Shown here: in pieces, positions 26,108-34,858 of the stretch
Layout: each line of letters opens with the position of its first letter
Numbering within the stretch: position 1 is the first letter of the stretch
From: Chlamydiota bacterium
GTDB taxonomy: Bacteria > Chlamydiota > Chlamydiia > Chlamydiales > Rhabdochlamydiaceae
Assembly (NCBI GenBank): GCA_022614855.1
Contig: JAKEHU010000019.1
Location: forward strand, 1 to 64,000
Reading direction: 5' to 3'
Length of the DNA: 64,000 bases
Made by a program: the position numbers and the translations under genes
The notes under the pieces: model-generated
The model's database searches: none
What the model saw: the letters and a program-made list of their open reading frames with translations, nothing else
What the model was told of the DNA's origin: nothing

Positions 26108-28135
26108 CTAAAACGCCTCCAAAATCAATGCACTGTATGGTTGCATTTCATATTTATCTGCAACATTGGGCGAATTTGCAGGATTATCATTAAAATCGTC
26201 AGGGGAAGAGAGAAAGGTATCGACAATTCGCTTCCATCTTTTTGTTTCCTGAAGAAGAGGAATTTGCATTTGTATTGGCTCAGAATTTGCATTAAATGAA
26301 ATGTAGAGATCTGGGCGAGTCTCTTGTTTTAAATGAAAAGCAACAAAACGATTTTCTATTCCCCAATTTGGTTTGAATAGCTCAATTCCATGCCAATCCA
26401 CATTTTCATTTTTTAAAAATTCTGTTGCCTGAAAAACTGGATGTTTTTTCCGAAAGTCGACCATTTTTTTAAAGAATCGGAAAAAATCTTTCTGGTTCTG
26501 CAATTGATCCCATAGAAACCAATTTTTTTCGTTGTCATGACAGTAAGTATTATTATTGCCATTTTTTGTGTGACCATATTCATCTCCCATAAGAATCATG
26601 GGGGTTCCCAAAGAAATCATCAAAGCAAGGTGGAAATTTTTCATTTGTCTCATTCTAAGCTCGTTGATTATTGGGTCATCTGTAACTCCTTCTTCTCCAC
26701 AATTCCAGCTGTCATTTTCACTCAAGCCGTCTCGGTTGTGTTCTCCATTTTCAGAATTGTGTTTCTGCTGGTAACTGACCAGATCTCGCAAAGTAAAACC
26801 GTCATGCGATGTGACAAAGTTGATGCTATGATAAGGCTTACGGTTATACCCGTAGAGATCTTGCGAGCCGGAAATTCGACTAGCAAATGGTCCGCTTTGA
26901 TTATCTGTGCCCTTTATGAATCTTCGCACAACATCTCGATATTGACCATTCCACTCTGCCCATCTTCCCGGAAAATGGCCCACTTGATATAGACCTCCTA
27001 TATCCCAAGGCTCAGCGATCAATTTTCTTCCCGAAAGAATAGGGTCTTCAGAAATAGCTCTTACGATGGGAGGATCATTTATGGGAGATCCATGTTCATT
27101 TCTACAAAAAATCGAAGCAAGGTCAAAGCGAAATCCATCCACGTGCATTTCTACAACCCAATATCTGAGCACTTTCACAATGAGTTCCAAGACAACTGGA
27201 TGGTTGCAATTAAATGTATTTCCACATCCAGAAAAATTTGCATGTTTTCCATCTTGCTGCAGGATGTAATAAACAGCATTGTCAATTCCTTTAAAAGAGC
27301 AGTAAGGACCCTTTATACCATCTTCGGAAGTGTGGTTGAAAACAACATCTAAAATCACTTCAATTCCCTGTTTATGCAATTCTCTGACCATCATTTTAAA
27401 TTCATTGATTGCACTTCCAAATTCAGAAGAGGTTGCATATCGATTCATCGGACTGAAAAAATTTACAGTGGAATAACCCCAATAGTTGTAAAGCCGCTTG
27501 TGGGTCTTTGGATTTTTATGCAGATTTTCTATTTCATTGAATTCTTGAATTGGCAAAAGTTCTATTGCGTTGATCCCCAAACTTTTTAAATAGGGAATTT
27601 TTTCTACCACTCCTAAAAAGGTACCAGAGTGGCTGACTTGACTTGAAGGGTGTTTGGTAAAACCGCGCACATGCATTTCATAAATGAGCAAATCACATAA
27701 AGGGATTTGTGGAGGGGAATCATTTTCCCAATCAAAAGCTTTTTCTCGAATTGCTTGATTCCGCAAGTGTTTCCAATTTTTGATATCTCCCCAGATATTT
27801 GAACTATTTAAAGATTTTGCATATGGATCGATGAGAATTTGATCAGGGTTAAAGATGAGGCCTTTTTTTGATACGTGGGGGCCATCGATTCGGTATCCAT
27901 ACTCAAATTCATTTGAAATATTTTCGATGAAAATATGCCAAATTGACCCGGTTTTATGGATTTTAGAATCTAAGGGAATCTCTGCAAAAGGTCTATTAGA
28001 TTTTGGCAAAAATAGACTCAATGTTACAGATTTTGCATGTTTGGAAAAGATAGCAAAATTCGCTCCATTTTCTTTAAATGAATGGCCCAAGGGGGTTGGA
28101 AATCCCTTTTGTGTAGAAATTTTTTTACTTTTCAT
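26108..28135 (-). CDS. glgX: Glycogen debranching enzyme (GlgX, isoamylase type)
   Basis: A GH13 enzyme hydrolysing alpha-1,6 branches of limit dextrin. A CBM48-like N-terminal domain (about 10-130, GFPTPLGHSFKENGANFAIF) precedes the (beta/alpha)8 barrel. The barrel carries VILDVVFNHTSEDG, the nucleophile region VDGFRFDLAS, the acid/base LIAEPWD and FVTSHDGFTLRD. I use ATG 28135, 675 residues; the frame extends nine codons to a TTG at 28162. It is divergent from slc1. Confidence 0.93.
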   Translation of the reverse strand: MKSKKISTQKGFPTPLGHSFKENGANFAIFSKHAKSVTLSLFLPKSNRPFAEIPLDSKIHKTGSIWHIFIENISNEFEYGYRIDGPHVSKKGLIFNPDQILIDPYAKSLNSSNIWGDIKNWKHLRNQAIREKAFDWENDSPPQIPLCDLLIYEMHVRGFTKHPSSQVSHSGTFLGVVEKIPYLKSLGINAIELLPIQEFNEIENLHKNPKTHKRLYNYWGYSTVNFFSPMNRYATSSEFGSAINEFKMMVRELHKQGIEVILDVVFNHTSEDGIKGPYCSFKGIDNAVYYILQQDGKHANFSGCGNTFNCNHPVVLELIVKVLRYWVVEMHVDGFRFDLASIFCRNEHGSPINDPPIVRAISEDPILSGRKLIAEPWDIGGLYQVGHFPGRWAEWNGQYRDVVRRFIKGTDNQSGPFASRISGSQDLYGYNRKPYHSINFVTSHDGFTLRDLVSYQQKHNSENGEHNRDGLSENDSWNCGEEGVTDDPIINELRMRQMKNFHLALMISLGTPMILMGDEYGHTKNGNNNTYCHDNEKNWFLWDQLQNQKDFFRFFKKMVDFRKKHPVFQATEFLKNENVDWHGIELFKPNWGIENRFVAFHLKQETRPDLYISFNANSEPIQMQIPLLQETKRWKRIVDTFLSSPDDFNDNPANSPNVADKYEMQPYSALILEAF

Positions 28136-28329
28136 TCTAATTGAATTATGCAACGGCCTCAAGTTATGAATAAAATATTTAATTCTTTATTCTCAATAGA
28201 TAAATCTGGTATATTTTCTTCAGGAAAAAATGTTAAAGATATTTTTTCTTGCTATTTTTCCTAAGCGTTGAGAAACTTTATTCTCATTGATAATGCTTTT
28301 TAGATAGCAGACTAAGGAGGGCAATGTAG

Positions 28330-28818
28330 ATGTCATTAGAAAATGCAAGGCAGAATTTAAAAGAATTCGGAAAAGAACTTAATCTCGAACTGGTTTTTGA
28401 TGAAAATAAAACCTGTATTCTGGGAATTGACAACATTTTTTCCTTTCACATGACTTATGAAGAAAAAACAGATAAGCTTTACCTTTACGCCCCGATCTTA
28501 GAAACCCTTCCTAAAGACAACAAAACTCGCTTGCAACTTTATGAAGCCCTCTTAGAGGGATCAATGCTTGGCGGTCAGATGGCCGGGGGTGGTGTTGGAG
28601 TAGCTGTTGCTGAAGAATTGATTTTAATGCACGCAGTTCTCGATATGGGAATAGGTGCTGACCCGCATGCTCTTCGCCGTTTTGCGCCCATTTTCATCGA
28701 TGCAGTAGAAAAATGGAGAGAGAAGGCAAAAGCTATTTGCGAAGGTAGAGAAATTCCAAGAGAAACCCCACTACCTCCAACGCATGGGAAGGCCGGAGAG
28801 CGATTTATCCGAATTTAA
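28330..28818 (+). CDS. slc1: Type III secretion chaperone Slc1-like
   Basis: A 162-residue acidic class I (CesT/Tir-type) chaperone. The central GSMLGGQMAGGGVGVA followed by LILMHAVLDM, and the opening LKEFGKEL, match the chlamydial multi-cargo chaperone Slc1, which delivers early invasion effectors such as TarP to the type III apparatus. Its position between glgX and core genes also matches Chlamydia. A strong AAGGAGG lies nine bases before ATG 28330. This is the best single marker for a chlamydial origin of the window. Confidence 0.93.
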   Translation: MSLENARQNLKEFGKELNLELVFDENKTCILGIDNIFSFHMTYEEKTDKLYLYAPILETLPKDNKTRLQLYEALLEGSMLGGQMAGGGVGVAVAEELILMHAVLDMGIGADPHALRRFAPIFIDAVEKWREKAKAICEGREIPRETPLPPTHGKAGERFIRI

Positions 28819-28835
28819 GTTGTCGAATTAAGCTT
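28819..28835. repeat. 17-bp fragment of repeat R2 at the dnaA stop codon
   Basis: GTTGTCGAATTAAGCTT is identical to the inner part of the left arm of R2 copy 2 (19768-19940). It starts right after the slc1 stop and contains the dnaA stop codon (28828-28830 on the minus strand). It may be a remnant of an excised or decayed element; chance is not excluded. Confidence 0.5.
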
Positions 28836-30138
28836 CCAACTTATTAGAAATTTCTTCAATCGAAGTGAGAATTGCTGAGTCTCTATTTTCAATCTTTTCT
28901 TGAACTTGTTTAATGCTAGTCATGACTGTGGAATGGTCCCTTGAAAAAAAATGTCCAATTTTTAAATAGGACAAATTGAGTAATTCTCTACAAAAGTACA
29001 TTGCTAATTGCCTTGGGTGAGAGCTTTCTTGTGTTTGAGACTTTCCCAAGATATCTTGAGTGGTAATCCCGAAATACTGTGAAGTAAAGTGAATAATTTT
29101 CTCTGGCGATAACGCATCTTGTTTTTCTTCTTGAATGAGATCGTGAAGAATCTCCTTCATTTCTAAAAGAGTGATTTTTTTTTCTTTTTTTAATCTCAAT
29201 TGTTGTGTGCGCAAAATGAAAGCGTCTAAGGCACGCAAAAGAGAGCGGGTAGAAGAAGAAAATGTTTTGATAAGATAATCGATTGTTTCGATTCCAAAGT
29301 GAATTCCAAAGTAGTCCGCTTTAGATTTTAAGAGAGCTCTTTGCTCTTCCAGCTGCAGTTTTTGCAGGTGAAAAAGAATTCCCCATTCAAATCTACTGAT
29401 CAATCTGGGTTCAATCTCATTTAATCTAAATGGGGGAAAGTGGCTACTGAGGATGATTTGTTGCCCAGCTTGGTGAAGAGCATTAAATGTATTAAAAAAT
29501 TCTTCCTGAGTGGCATTTCTTCTTGCAAAAAGGTGAACATCATCGATGATTAAAGTTTGGTTCTGTCTATAGATTTTTCTAAATTGTTCCATTTGAAACG
29601 CTCGAATAGCTTTTACGAGATGTTCTGTAAACGTTTCTGCATGAACATAAAAAACTTTATGACCTTTTGCTTTTAAGAGATTTGCAAAGGCCATAAGAAG
29701 ATGGGTTTTGCCAATTCCTTGCGGCCCATGAAGAAAGATTGGATTGTAGATCCCTGGTGTAAAATTCAAAAAAAATTGAAAAATGAATTGATTTTTTTCA
29801 CTGCAAATAAAATTTTCAAAATTCATTTTTGGATCTATTTTATCTGCTTCAAATGCGATAGGGTAAAAAGGAGGGATTTTGTTCTTTTTTTTTTCTTTTA
29901 TCGCGTTTTGCAAAGAAAGATGTATCTGGATTGGTCTCTCATTATCATTGATAAATGAGATGAGGATTTTTGGGCGGATATGCTCTTCAAACCAGAGAAG
30001 TTGAAATGGTTCTATTGCTTCGAGATAAAGATTGGCTGCATCATAATTGATAATTTTAAGAGATCGAAGCCATTTATCTACCGTAGCTTTTCCTAGATCC
30101 TTTTCTTGCTTTTTAAGAAAATTTTCCCATTGTTCCAT
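28828..30138 (-). CDS. dnaA: Chromosomal replication initiator protein DnaA (paralogue)
   Basis: A 436-residue AAA+ initiator. It has an N-terminal domain I (about 1-75), Walker A GPQGIGKTHLL, Walker B LIIDDVHLF, and a C-terminal DNA-binding domain IV with LSYLKIGHFFSRDHSTV, where RDHSTV is the family's DnaA-box signature. Chlamydiae carry two dnaA genes; the yidC linkage fits one of them. I see no cluster of DnaA boxes around it, so it does not mark the origin here. Confidence 0.92.
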   Translation of the reverse strand: MEQWENFLKKQEKDLGKATVDKWLRSLKIINYDAANLYLEAIEPFQLLWFEEHIRPKILISFINDNERPIQIHLSLQNAIKEKKKNKIPPFYPIAFEADKIDPKMNFENFICSEKNQFIFQFFLNFTPGIYNPIFLHGPQGIGKTHLLMAFANLLKAKGHKVFYVHAETFTEHLVKAIRAFQMEQFRKIYRQNQTLIIDDVHLFARRNATQEEFFNTFNALHQAGQQIILSSHFPPFRLNEIEPRLISRFEWGILFHLQKLQLEEQRALLKSKADYFGIHFGIETIDYLIKTFSSSTRSLLRALDAFILRTQQLRLKKEKKITLLEMKEILHDLIQEEKQDALSPEKIIHFTSQYFGITTQDILGKSQTQESSHPRQLAMYFCRELLNLSYLKIGHFFSRDHSTVMTSIKQVQEKIENRDSAILTSIEEISNKLEA

Positions 30139-30164
30139 AATTTGAAGTCTAAAGTCTAAAGTTT

Positions 30165-30215
30165 AAAGGCTAAATTAGAGAATTTGATAATTCTCCTTTC
30201 CCTTTTTTAGCCTTT
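30165..30215. repeat. Short repeats and hairpin between yidC and dnaA
   Basis: AAAGGCTAAA (30165-30174) and its complement TTTAGCCTTT (30206-30215) flank an inner GAGAATT/AATTCTC pairing. Around them are tandem copies of GCCTTTA (30210-30230) and of GTCTAAA (30147-30163). The right-hand repeats lie in the last codons of yidC and encode its RLKAKDERLKAKG tail. It could act as an attenuator between the two genes. Confidence 0.55.
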
Positions 30216-32606
30216 AGCCTTTAGCCTTTCATCTTTTGCTTTCAGCCTTTTGAAGGTCCACCACTGTTGCAAAATACCTAGGAGCATAGATGAAAGCCAA
30301 TAAATATTTAATCCTGAAGGAAAATGGTAAAACATCACAGTAAAAACAATCGTCATGATATTTCCCATGAATTTCTGTTGTCTTTGCTGATCAGTAAGCG
30401 CTGTTTTTACCTTTAGGTTGCTGGGATTTGCATACTTTTGTTGGATGTACATCACAATGCCAAGCAAAATGGGAAGGAGGTGAAACTGGTTGCCAAAAAA
30501 GATGATAGGATAATTCCAGCTAAAGAGGATATCAGGAGCAGTCAAGTTATCGATCCATCCTGGAATAAACGGAACACCTCTTAGTTCAAAAGTCGATTTT
30601 AGTAGATCAAACATGCCGACTAAAAAAGGGAGTTGAATGAGCAGGGGAAGACACCCGCTAAAAGGATTGGCTTTTTTTTCTCTATAGAGGCTCATAATTT
30701 CTAATTGAGCCCTCTTGGGATCTTTTTTGTATTTTTCTTGAATAGCTGTGACTTGTGGCGCGATTTCTTGGAGTTTTGCAGTAGATTTAATTGACCAGTT
30801 ATTCAAAGGGTAGAGCATGATGCGAAGAGCCACAGTTAAAAGAATGATCGAAATACCCCAGGAATGGGTGATTTGGTGAAAAAAGTTCATGAGGATGAAG
30901 AGAAATTTTGCAAAGGGTTCAGAAATAAAGGCAAAAAATCCTTGAAACCCTTGAACTGAAACATAGTCTGGATGATACCCGGTTACTGGATCTGTATAAG
31001 CAGCATCAACACTTTTTAAAGTAGCATTTTCAAAAGGACCTGCAAAAATTCGAAATTTCATAGTACCCCCAGAGGGGTTCAAAGGAAGCTGCATGATATA
31101 ACCTGGATAGCGATCTGCAGGATAAAGATTGTATCTCGCATCGATCATCGTCAAGCGAGAAGGAACAACTTGCCCAGGAATAGGTTCTGCTGTAAATCCA
31201 GAGCCTACTTTAAGCAGAGGATCGATAATGATTCCAAAAAAGCCGTTTCCATTGCTGATCCAATCGGGTTGAATTAAAGAAAATTGGGTCAAAGATTTAG
31301 GAATGGTTAAATTTTCTATCACCACTTTTTTATTCTTGGTGATTTTATATTTAAGCATGGGAGAAAAATTTCCTGAAATGAGCTCTGCCTCAGGAATGCC
31401 TGAAGCGAGGAAAAGTCCTCTGGAATCTCCTTCTACTCTAACAGTGAGATCGAAACAATAGGGGGCGCTGTTCTCAGCGGGAAAAGAAAATGTTTTCGTA
31501 ATGCGCCGATTTGACTCAGAAAGCTCAAATTCTATAAGATTTTTTTCAAAACGCTTTAACTGATAAACTTGAAACTCTGCCTCTTTTTGCTCAGGAAAAA
31601 TGGCAAAGGCGTAATAGTAGGGTGGAATCTGGGTAGATATCTTTCCTGTAGCTGTTAAAATATTGCGGCGCAGTAGGGGATAGTATCCCCCCAAAGATCG
31701 ATCTGATATTAAGGAGCTGCTGGCAGCTCCAATTTGATAAGGATTTTGAGGAAAATAGTCATCGTAGGAATAGGCCTCACTTAAAATTCGATCAATCTCA
31801 ATTTCTCGCACGACGCTTTTGGTATTTTTCTTACTTTTGAAAGGTAAATTGATTTCTACTAGCGCTCCATTGATATTGGAAAAAACAAGCTGTTGATAGT
31901 CATTTTCCAAAACATAGTAGCGCTGATTGTCTAAGGCAGTATCTATGTTAGCATCGATTGCAAGAACATCTACTCTTCTAGAGCTAAAGGAGGCAAAATC
32001 AAGAAGGGGTTTTATCGATTTTCTCTGAGGATCATATACGCCGTACGGAATGTATTCATTTTTATAGAAAAAAAGTGCAAGAGCATCTGTTGAAGGAGGA
32101 TCTTTGAGAATGATCGTGCTTTCGCCGTATGTTTCTCCTGAAGCGATATGAATTTGCCGATTCTCATCGGAAAAGAAGATGAGTTTTGCTGGATATTTCG
32201 TTGTAGGAGCTAAATAGGGAATACGAACTTTTTCATTGGGAAAAATAGAGTAAAGAGCTGGTTTTCCCATCTCTTTATCCGGGTTTGCTGTCAAAGTCAG
32301 ACGATCAGAACTAGCTTTCGCATCTACGCTTTGCACATAGAGAGTAGAGGGAAGATTTTTCCCCCAAGATAGGGTAAGATAGTGCGTTCTATTTTGAATG
32401 GCCCATGTGACAAATTCTGTCAACCTTTCATCAGCATATAGCTTTGCAAAGGGAATGGATCCTCCATTTTCCTTTTCAGGAGCTTCTACTTTAATTGTGG
32501 CTGGTTCTAATTGTTTTGGAGGTTGAACTGGTCGTTCAAACCAGTAATGCATGAGAAAAAAAGAGGCGATGATAAGAAAAATGAAAAGGAGCGTGCGTTT
32601 ATCCAT
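30207..32606 (-). CDS. yidC: Membrane protein insertase YidC
   Basis: YidC inserts and folds inner-membrane proteins, alone or with SecYEG. The 799-residue protein has an N-terminal membrane segment (about 5-21), a very large periplasmic domain (to about 570), and the conserved insertase core (about 575-785) with HSWGISIILLTVALRIMLYP, ARVQ-type helices and GCLPLLIQLPFLVGMF. It is longer than the Proteobacterial protein (about 550), as is the chlamydial version. The C-terminal RLKAKDERLKAKG is encoded by short repeats. dnaA follows after 68 bases. Confidence 0.93.
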   Translation of the reverse strand: MDKRTLLFIFLIIASFFLMHYWFERPVQPPKQLEPATIKVEAPEKENGGSIPFAKLYADERLTEFVTWAIQNRTHYLTLSWGKNLPSTLYVQSVDAKASSDRLTLTANPDKEMGKPALYSIFPNEKVRIPYLAPTTKYPAKLIFFSDENRQIHIASGETYGESTIILKDPPSTDALALFFYKNEYIPYGVYDPQRKSIKPLLDFASFSSRRVDVLAIDANIDTALDNQRYYVLENDYQQLVFSNINGALVEINLPFKSKKNTKSVVREIEIDRILSEAYSYDDYFPQNPYQIGAASSSLISDRSLGGYYPLLRRNILTATGKISTQIPPYYYAFAIFPEQKEAEFQVYQLKRFEKNLIEFELSESNRRITKTFSFPAENSAPYCFDLTVRVEGDSRGLFLASGIPEAELISGNFSPMLKYKITKNKKVVIENLTIPKSLTQFSLIQPDWISNGNGFFGIIIDPLLKVGSGFTAEPIPGQVVPSRLTMIDARYNLYPADRYPGYIMQLPLNPSGGTMKFRIFAGPFENATLKSVDAAYTDPVTGYHPDYVSVQGFQGFFAFISEPFAKFLFILMNFFHQITHSWGISIILLTVALRIMLYPLNNWSIKSTAKLQEIAPQVTAIQEKYKKDPKRAQLEIMSLYREKKANPFSGCLPLLIQLPFLVGMFDLLKSTFELRGVPFIPGWIDNLTAPDILFSWNYPIIFFGNQFHLLPILLGIVMYIQQKYANPSNLKVKTALTDQQRQQKFMGNIMTIVFTVMFYHFPSGLNIYWLSSMLLGILQQWWTFKRLKAKDERLKAKG

Positions 32607-32665
32607 AAAAATATAGGGTAATAATCATATTCCAGCTAAGGAAATAAGCCAGCGAGTAGAAAAAA

Positions 32666-34714
32666 TTATTTTTCCTCCCTCATCTGCGAGCGATTTTCAA
32701 GATGAGAAAGGAACTGGTGGAAATCTACAGTTGATCTTAAACCATCTAGCCAGTCATCTTGCAGTATTTCATCTAAAAGTGGCAAGGATTTGAACGCATC
32801 AGCTTTTAAAATGAAACTCATTGCCTTTTCATATTGCTTCAAAATCGAATAAAGACATCCCAAATAATAATACGCTTGAAGATTCCCTAGTTTTGCGGCA
32901 TGGATTAGCTTTTGTTCCGCTTCTCGATAAGTTTGCTCCATTTCAGAACTATCATGACAATGCTCTGCAATATTCATCAAAATGATCCCCCACTCGAGTG
33001 CAATCTGCTCATCATCACCTTGGTGTTTATGAGCAAGTCTTAAGTGGTGGAGAGATCGATAAAAAAACTCAGCCTCTCCATTGAGTTCTCCCAGATGGCA
33101 AAAACTCTGTGATAAGCAGTAGTGAATTTGCGGAAAGTCTGGATCTATCATCAATACATGAGAAAAAATTTCAATTGCTCGAGAATAATAGGTTTCATCT
33201 TCATAAAAGTCTCCGAGCATGTCGAGTGTACAAGCATAAGAGAAAAGCCAATCGGGATGAAGATAAATTGCATTTTTTTGTAAACTGAGCGTTTGCTCAA
33301 ATTTTTTTACCGCTTCTTCTAAAAAATCTTGATTTTGACAAAGCTCTCCTACTTTGGATAGGGAAAAAGCGTAGTCAAAAATGAAATAGCTGGAAGGGTA
33401 GAAGTTGATGGCTTTTTTATAAAATTTTAGTGATTTTTCTAAGGCTTCAGGATCGGATTCCAGGATACCTACGGCAGTATAAGTGGTTGCTAGGGCATGC
33501 CAGAGAGTGTAATGGGTGCGATCAATAGAAAGACCTACCTGAAATTTTTCAATTGCTTGATAAAAGTAGTCAAAATCGGTGAAATAGTGGCCAAAAGAAT
33601 TTAAACAAAGACCATAAAAATACCAGATTTCAGGATCATCTTCTGTCAAATCAAGTGCATCTGATATTTTATTATGCCCTTCATTGATCAAATCAAGCCG
33701 ATCTGTCAATTCTCCCAAAAGAGCAAGGGAAGCTCCCCAAAGAGCTATGATTTGCGGGTTATTTTGATCGCGCACGTAAGCATGGTGACATTTTTCAATG
33801 GCAGACCTAATTCGCTTTAAATCTTTATTTCTCCTAGCGCTTTGGGCCAAAAACAAGGCCCATTCAAACCAAACCGCGCTATTATTTGGTCTTAAATTCG
33901 CAGTTGCAGCAAAGCAATCATTTGCTTGAGAAAAGTGGTCTTCATCGTGCGTAAGAGAATAGAGCGAAGCTAAAGAATTTGCCAAAAGATTCCAACTTTC
34001 AAAAGAGGGGTCTGATTGGGAAATTGCATGTTTAAAATAATGAATGGCTTTTACATAGAGGCGCACATCTCCAATTACTTGCGCTAGTTTCATGCACGTT
34101 CTTCCATAGTCAATCCAGAAATCACAGGGGAAAGATTGACCATACTCAGTTGCTTTTTCAAAATTTTGCAAAGCATATTGTAGATCTACTGCTTCTTCTG
34201 AATAGTCAAAAATGTGCAACCAAACTACCCCAAAATCCCAATGGAGATCTGAAAGAGGATAATTCTTTTCCTTTTCAGTGAGCTTTATCACCTGGAGATA
34301 TTTTTCTTGAGCTTCTATGAAATAGTGTTGCTCTTCAAATATTTTTCCGATTTCTACAAGAGCATTCGCAAGAGCATGTTTAGCTTCAATAAAGTCTGGA
34401 AAAAGTTGCAAAGCTTTTTTGAATTTCTTCGTAGCGAAAAACAGGGCTTTTGATTTGGCTTCTTCGCTACCATATTCAAATAGAGCTAGGCCTTGACGAT
34501 AGAAAAGAAAAGGATTGGATGGATCCGATTGGCTCGCTTGCTCGAAAAGAGTGATTCCCTCAGAGAATTTTCCTTTTAATAGTTTCAACTCTCCGCTGAA
34601 AAGCAGAGAATCAGAATCTTTTTCTAAAGTCAGGTTTTCACGCATACCAGACTCCTGTTTTAACTGATCTAAAAAGGGTAGAGATTCAGAAAGCTTAACT
34701 GCAATTTGATCCAT
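32666..34714 (-). CDS. Tetratricopeptide repeat protein
   Basis: A 682-residue protein built almost wholly of TPR-type helical hairpins, about 12-15 units. Examples are SNPFLFYRQGLALFEYG, PDFIEAKHALANALVEIG and DPEIWYFYGLCLNSFG. There is no signal peptide or membrane segment. TPR arrays mediate protein-protein contacts; partners are unknown. The interval just upstream of ATG 34714 carries a degenerate arm of the palindrome family found at 7662-7826, and AGGATGAAGC within it may serve as ribosome-binding site. Confidence 0.85.
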   Translation of the reverse strand: MDQIAVKLSESLPFLDQLKQESGMRENLTLEKDSDSLLFSGELKLLKGKFSEGITLFEQASQSDPSNPFLFYRQGLALFEYGSEEAKSKALFFATKKFKKALQLFPDFIEAKHALANALVEIGKIFEEQHYFIEAQEKYLQVIKLTEKEKNYPLSDLHWDFGVVWLHIFDYSEEAVDLQYALQNFEKATEYGQSFPCDFWIDYGRTCMKLAQVIGDVRLYVKAIHYFKHAISQSDPSFESWNLLANSLASLYSLTHDEDHFSQANDCFAATANLRPNNSAVWFEWALFLAQSARRNKDLKRIRSAIEKCHHAYVRDQNNPQIIALWGASLALLGELTDRLDLINEGHNKISDALDLTEDDPEIWYFYGLCLNSFGHYFTDFDYFYQAIEKFQVGLSIDRTHYTLWHALATTYTAVGILESDPEALEKSLKFYKKAINFYPSSYFIFDYAFSLSKVGELCQNQDFLEEAVKKFEQTLSLQKNAIYLHPDWLFSYACTLDMLGDFYEDETYYSRAIEIFSHVLMIDPDFPQIHYCLSQSFCHLGELNGEAEFFYRSLHHLRLAHKHQGDDEQIALEWGIILMNIAEHCHDSSEMEQTYREAEQKLIHAAKLGNLQAYYYLGCLYSILKQYEKAMSFILKADAFKSLPLLDEILQDDWLDGLRSTVDFHQFLSHLENRSQMREEK

Positions 34715-34720
34715 GCTTCA

Positions 34721-34746
34721 TCCTGCCTTTGTGTGTAAGGTGAATT
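34721..34746. repeat. Solitary arm related to the palindrome at 7662-7826
   Basis: TCCTGCCTTTGTGTGTAAGG followed by TGAATT matches the right arm at 7801-7826 at 22 of 26 positions, and similarity continues past the arm into the ATGAAG sequence. No partner arm was found nearby. It lies seven bases upstream of the TPR gene start. Confidence 0.6.
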
Positions 34747-34858
34747 ATGGGTAAAGGATTGGAGTATAAGAAACGGGATTTTTTTCGACAATCTAGATAG
34801 CTTTTTTAGAAAGAAAAAAACGAGATAATTTAATGGTAACCTTTTCTTGCTAAAAAGG

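Noticed and set aside
26537-28169. Several plus-strand open frames of 60-150 codons opposite glgX
   Set aside because: They lie antisense within a strongly conserved GH13 gene, have no ribosome-binding sites and no recognisable motifs; they reflect codon bias of glgX.
28828-30206. Possible replication origin beside dnaA
   Set aside because: No cluster of TTATCCACA-type boxes or AT-rich unwinding region was found around this dnaA paralogue. The isolated TGTGGATAG at 39547 is part of a palindrome arm.
30147-30230. CRISPR-like array of short repeats
   Set aside because: The units are only about seven bases long without spacers, and no cas genes are present.
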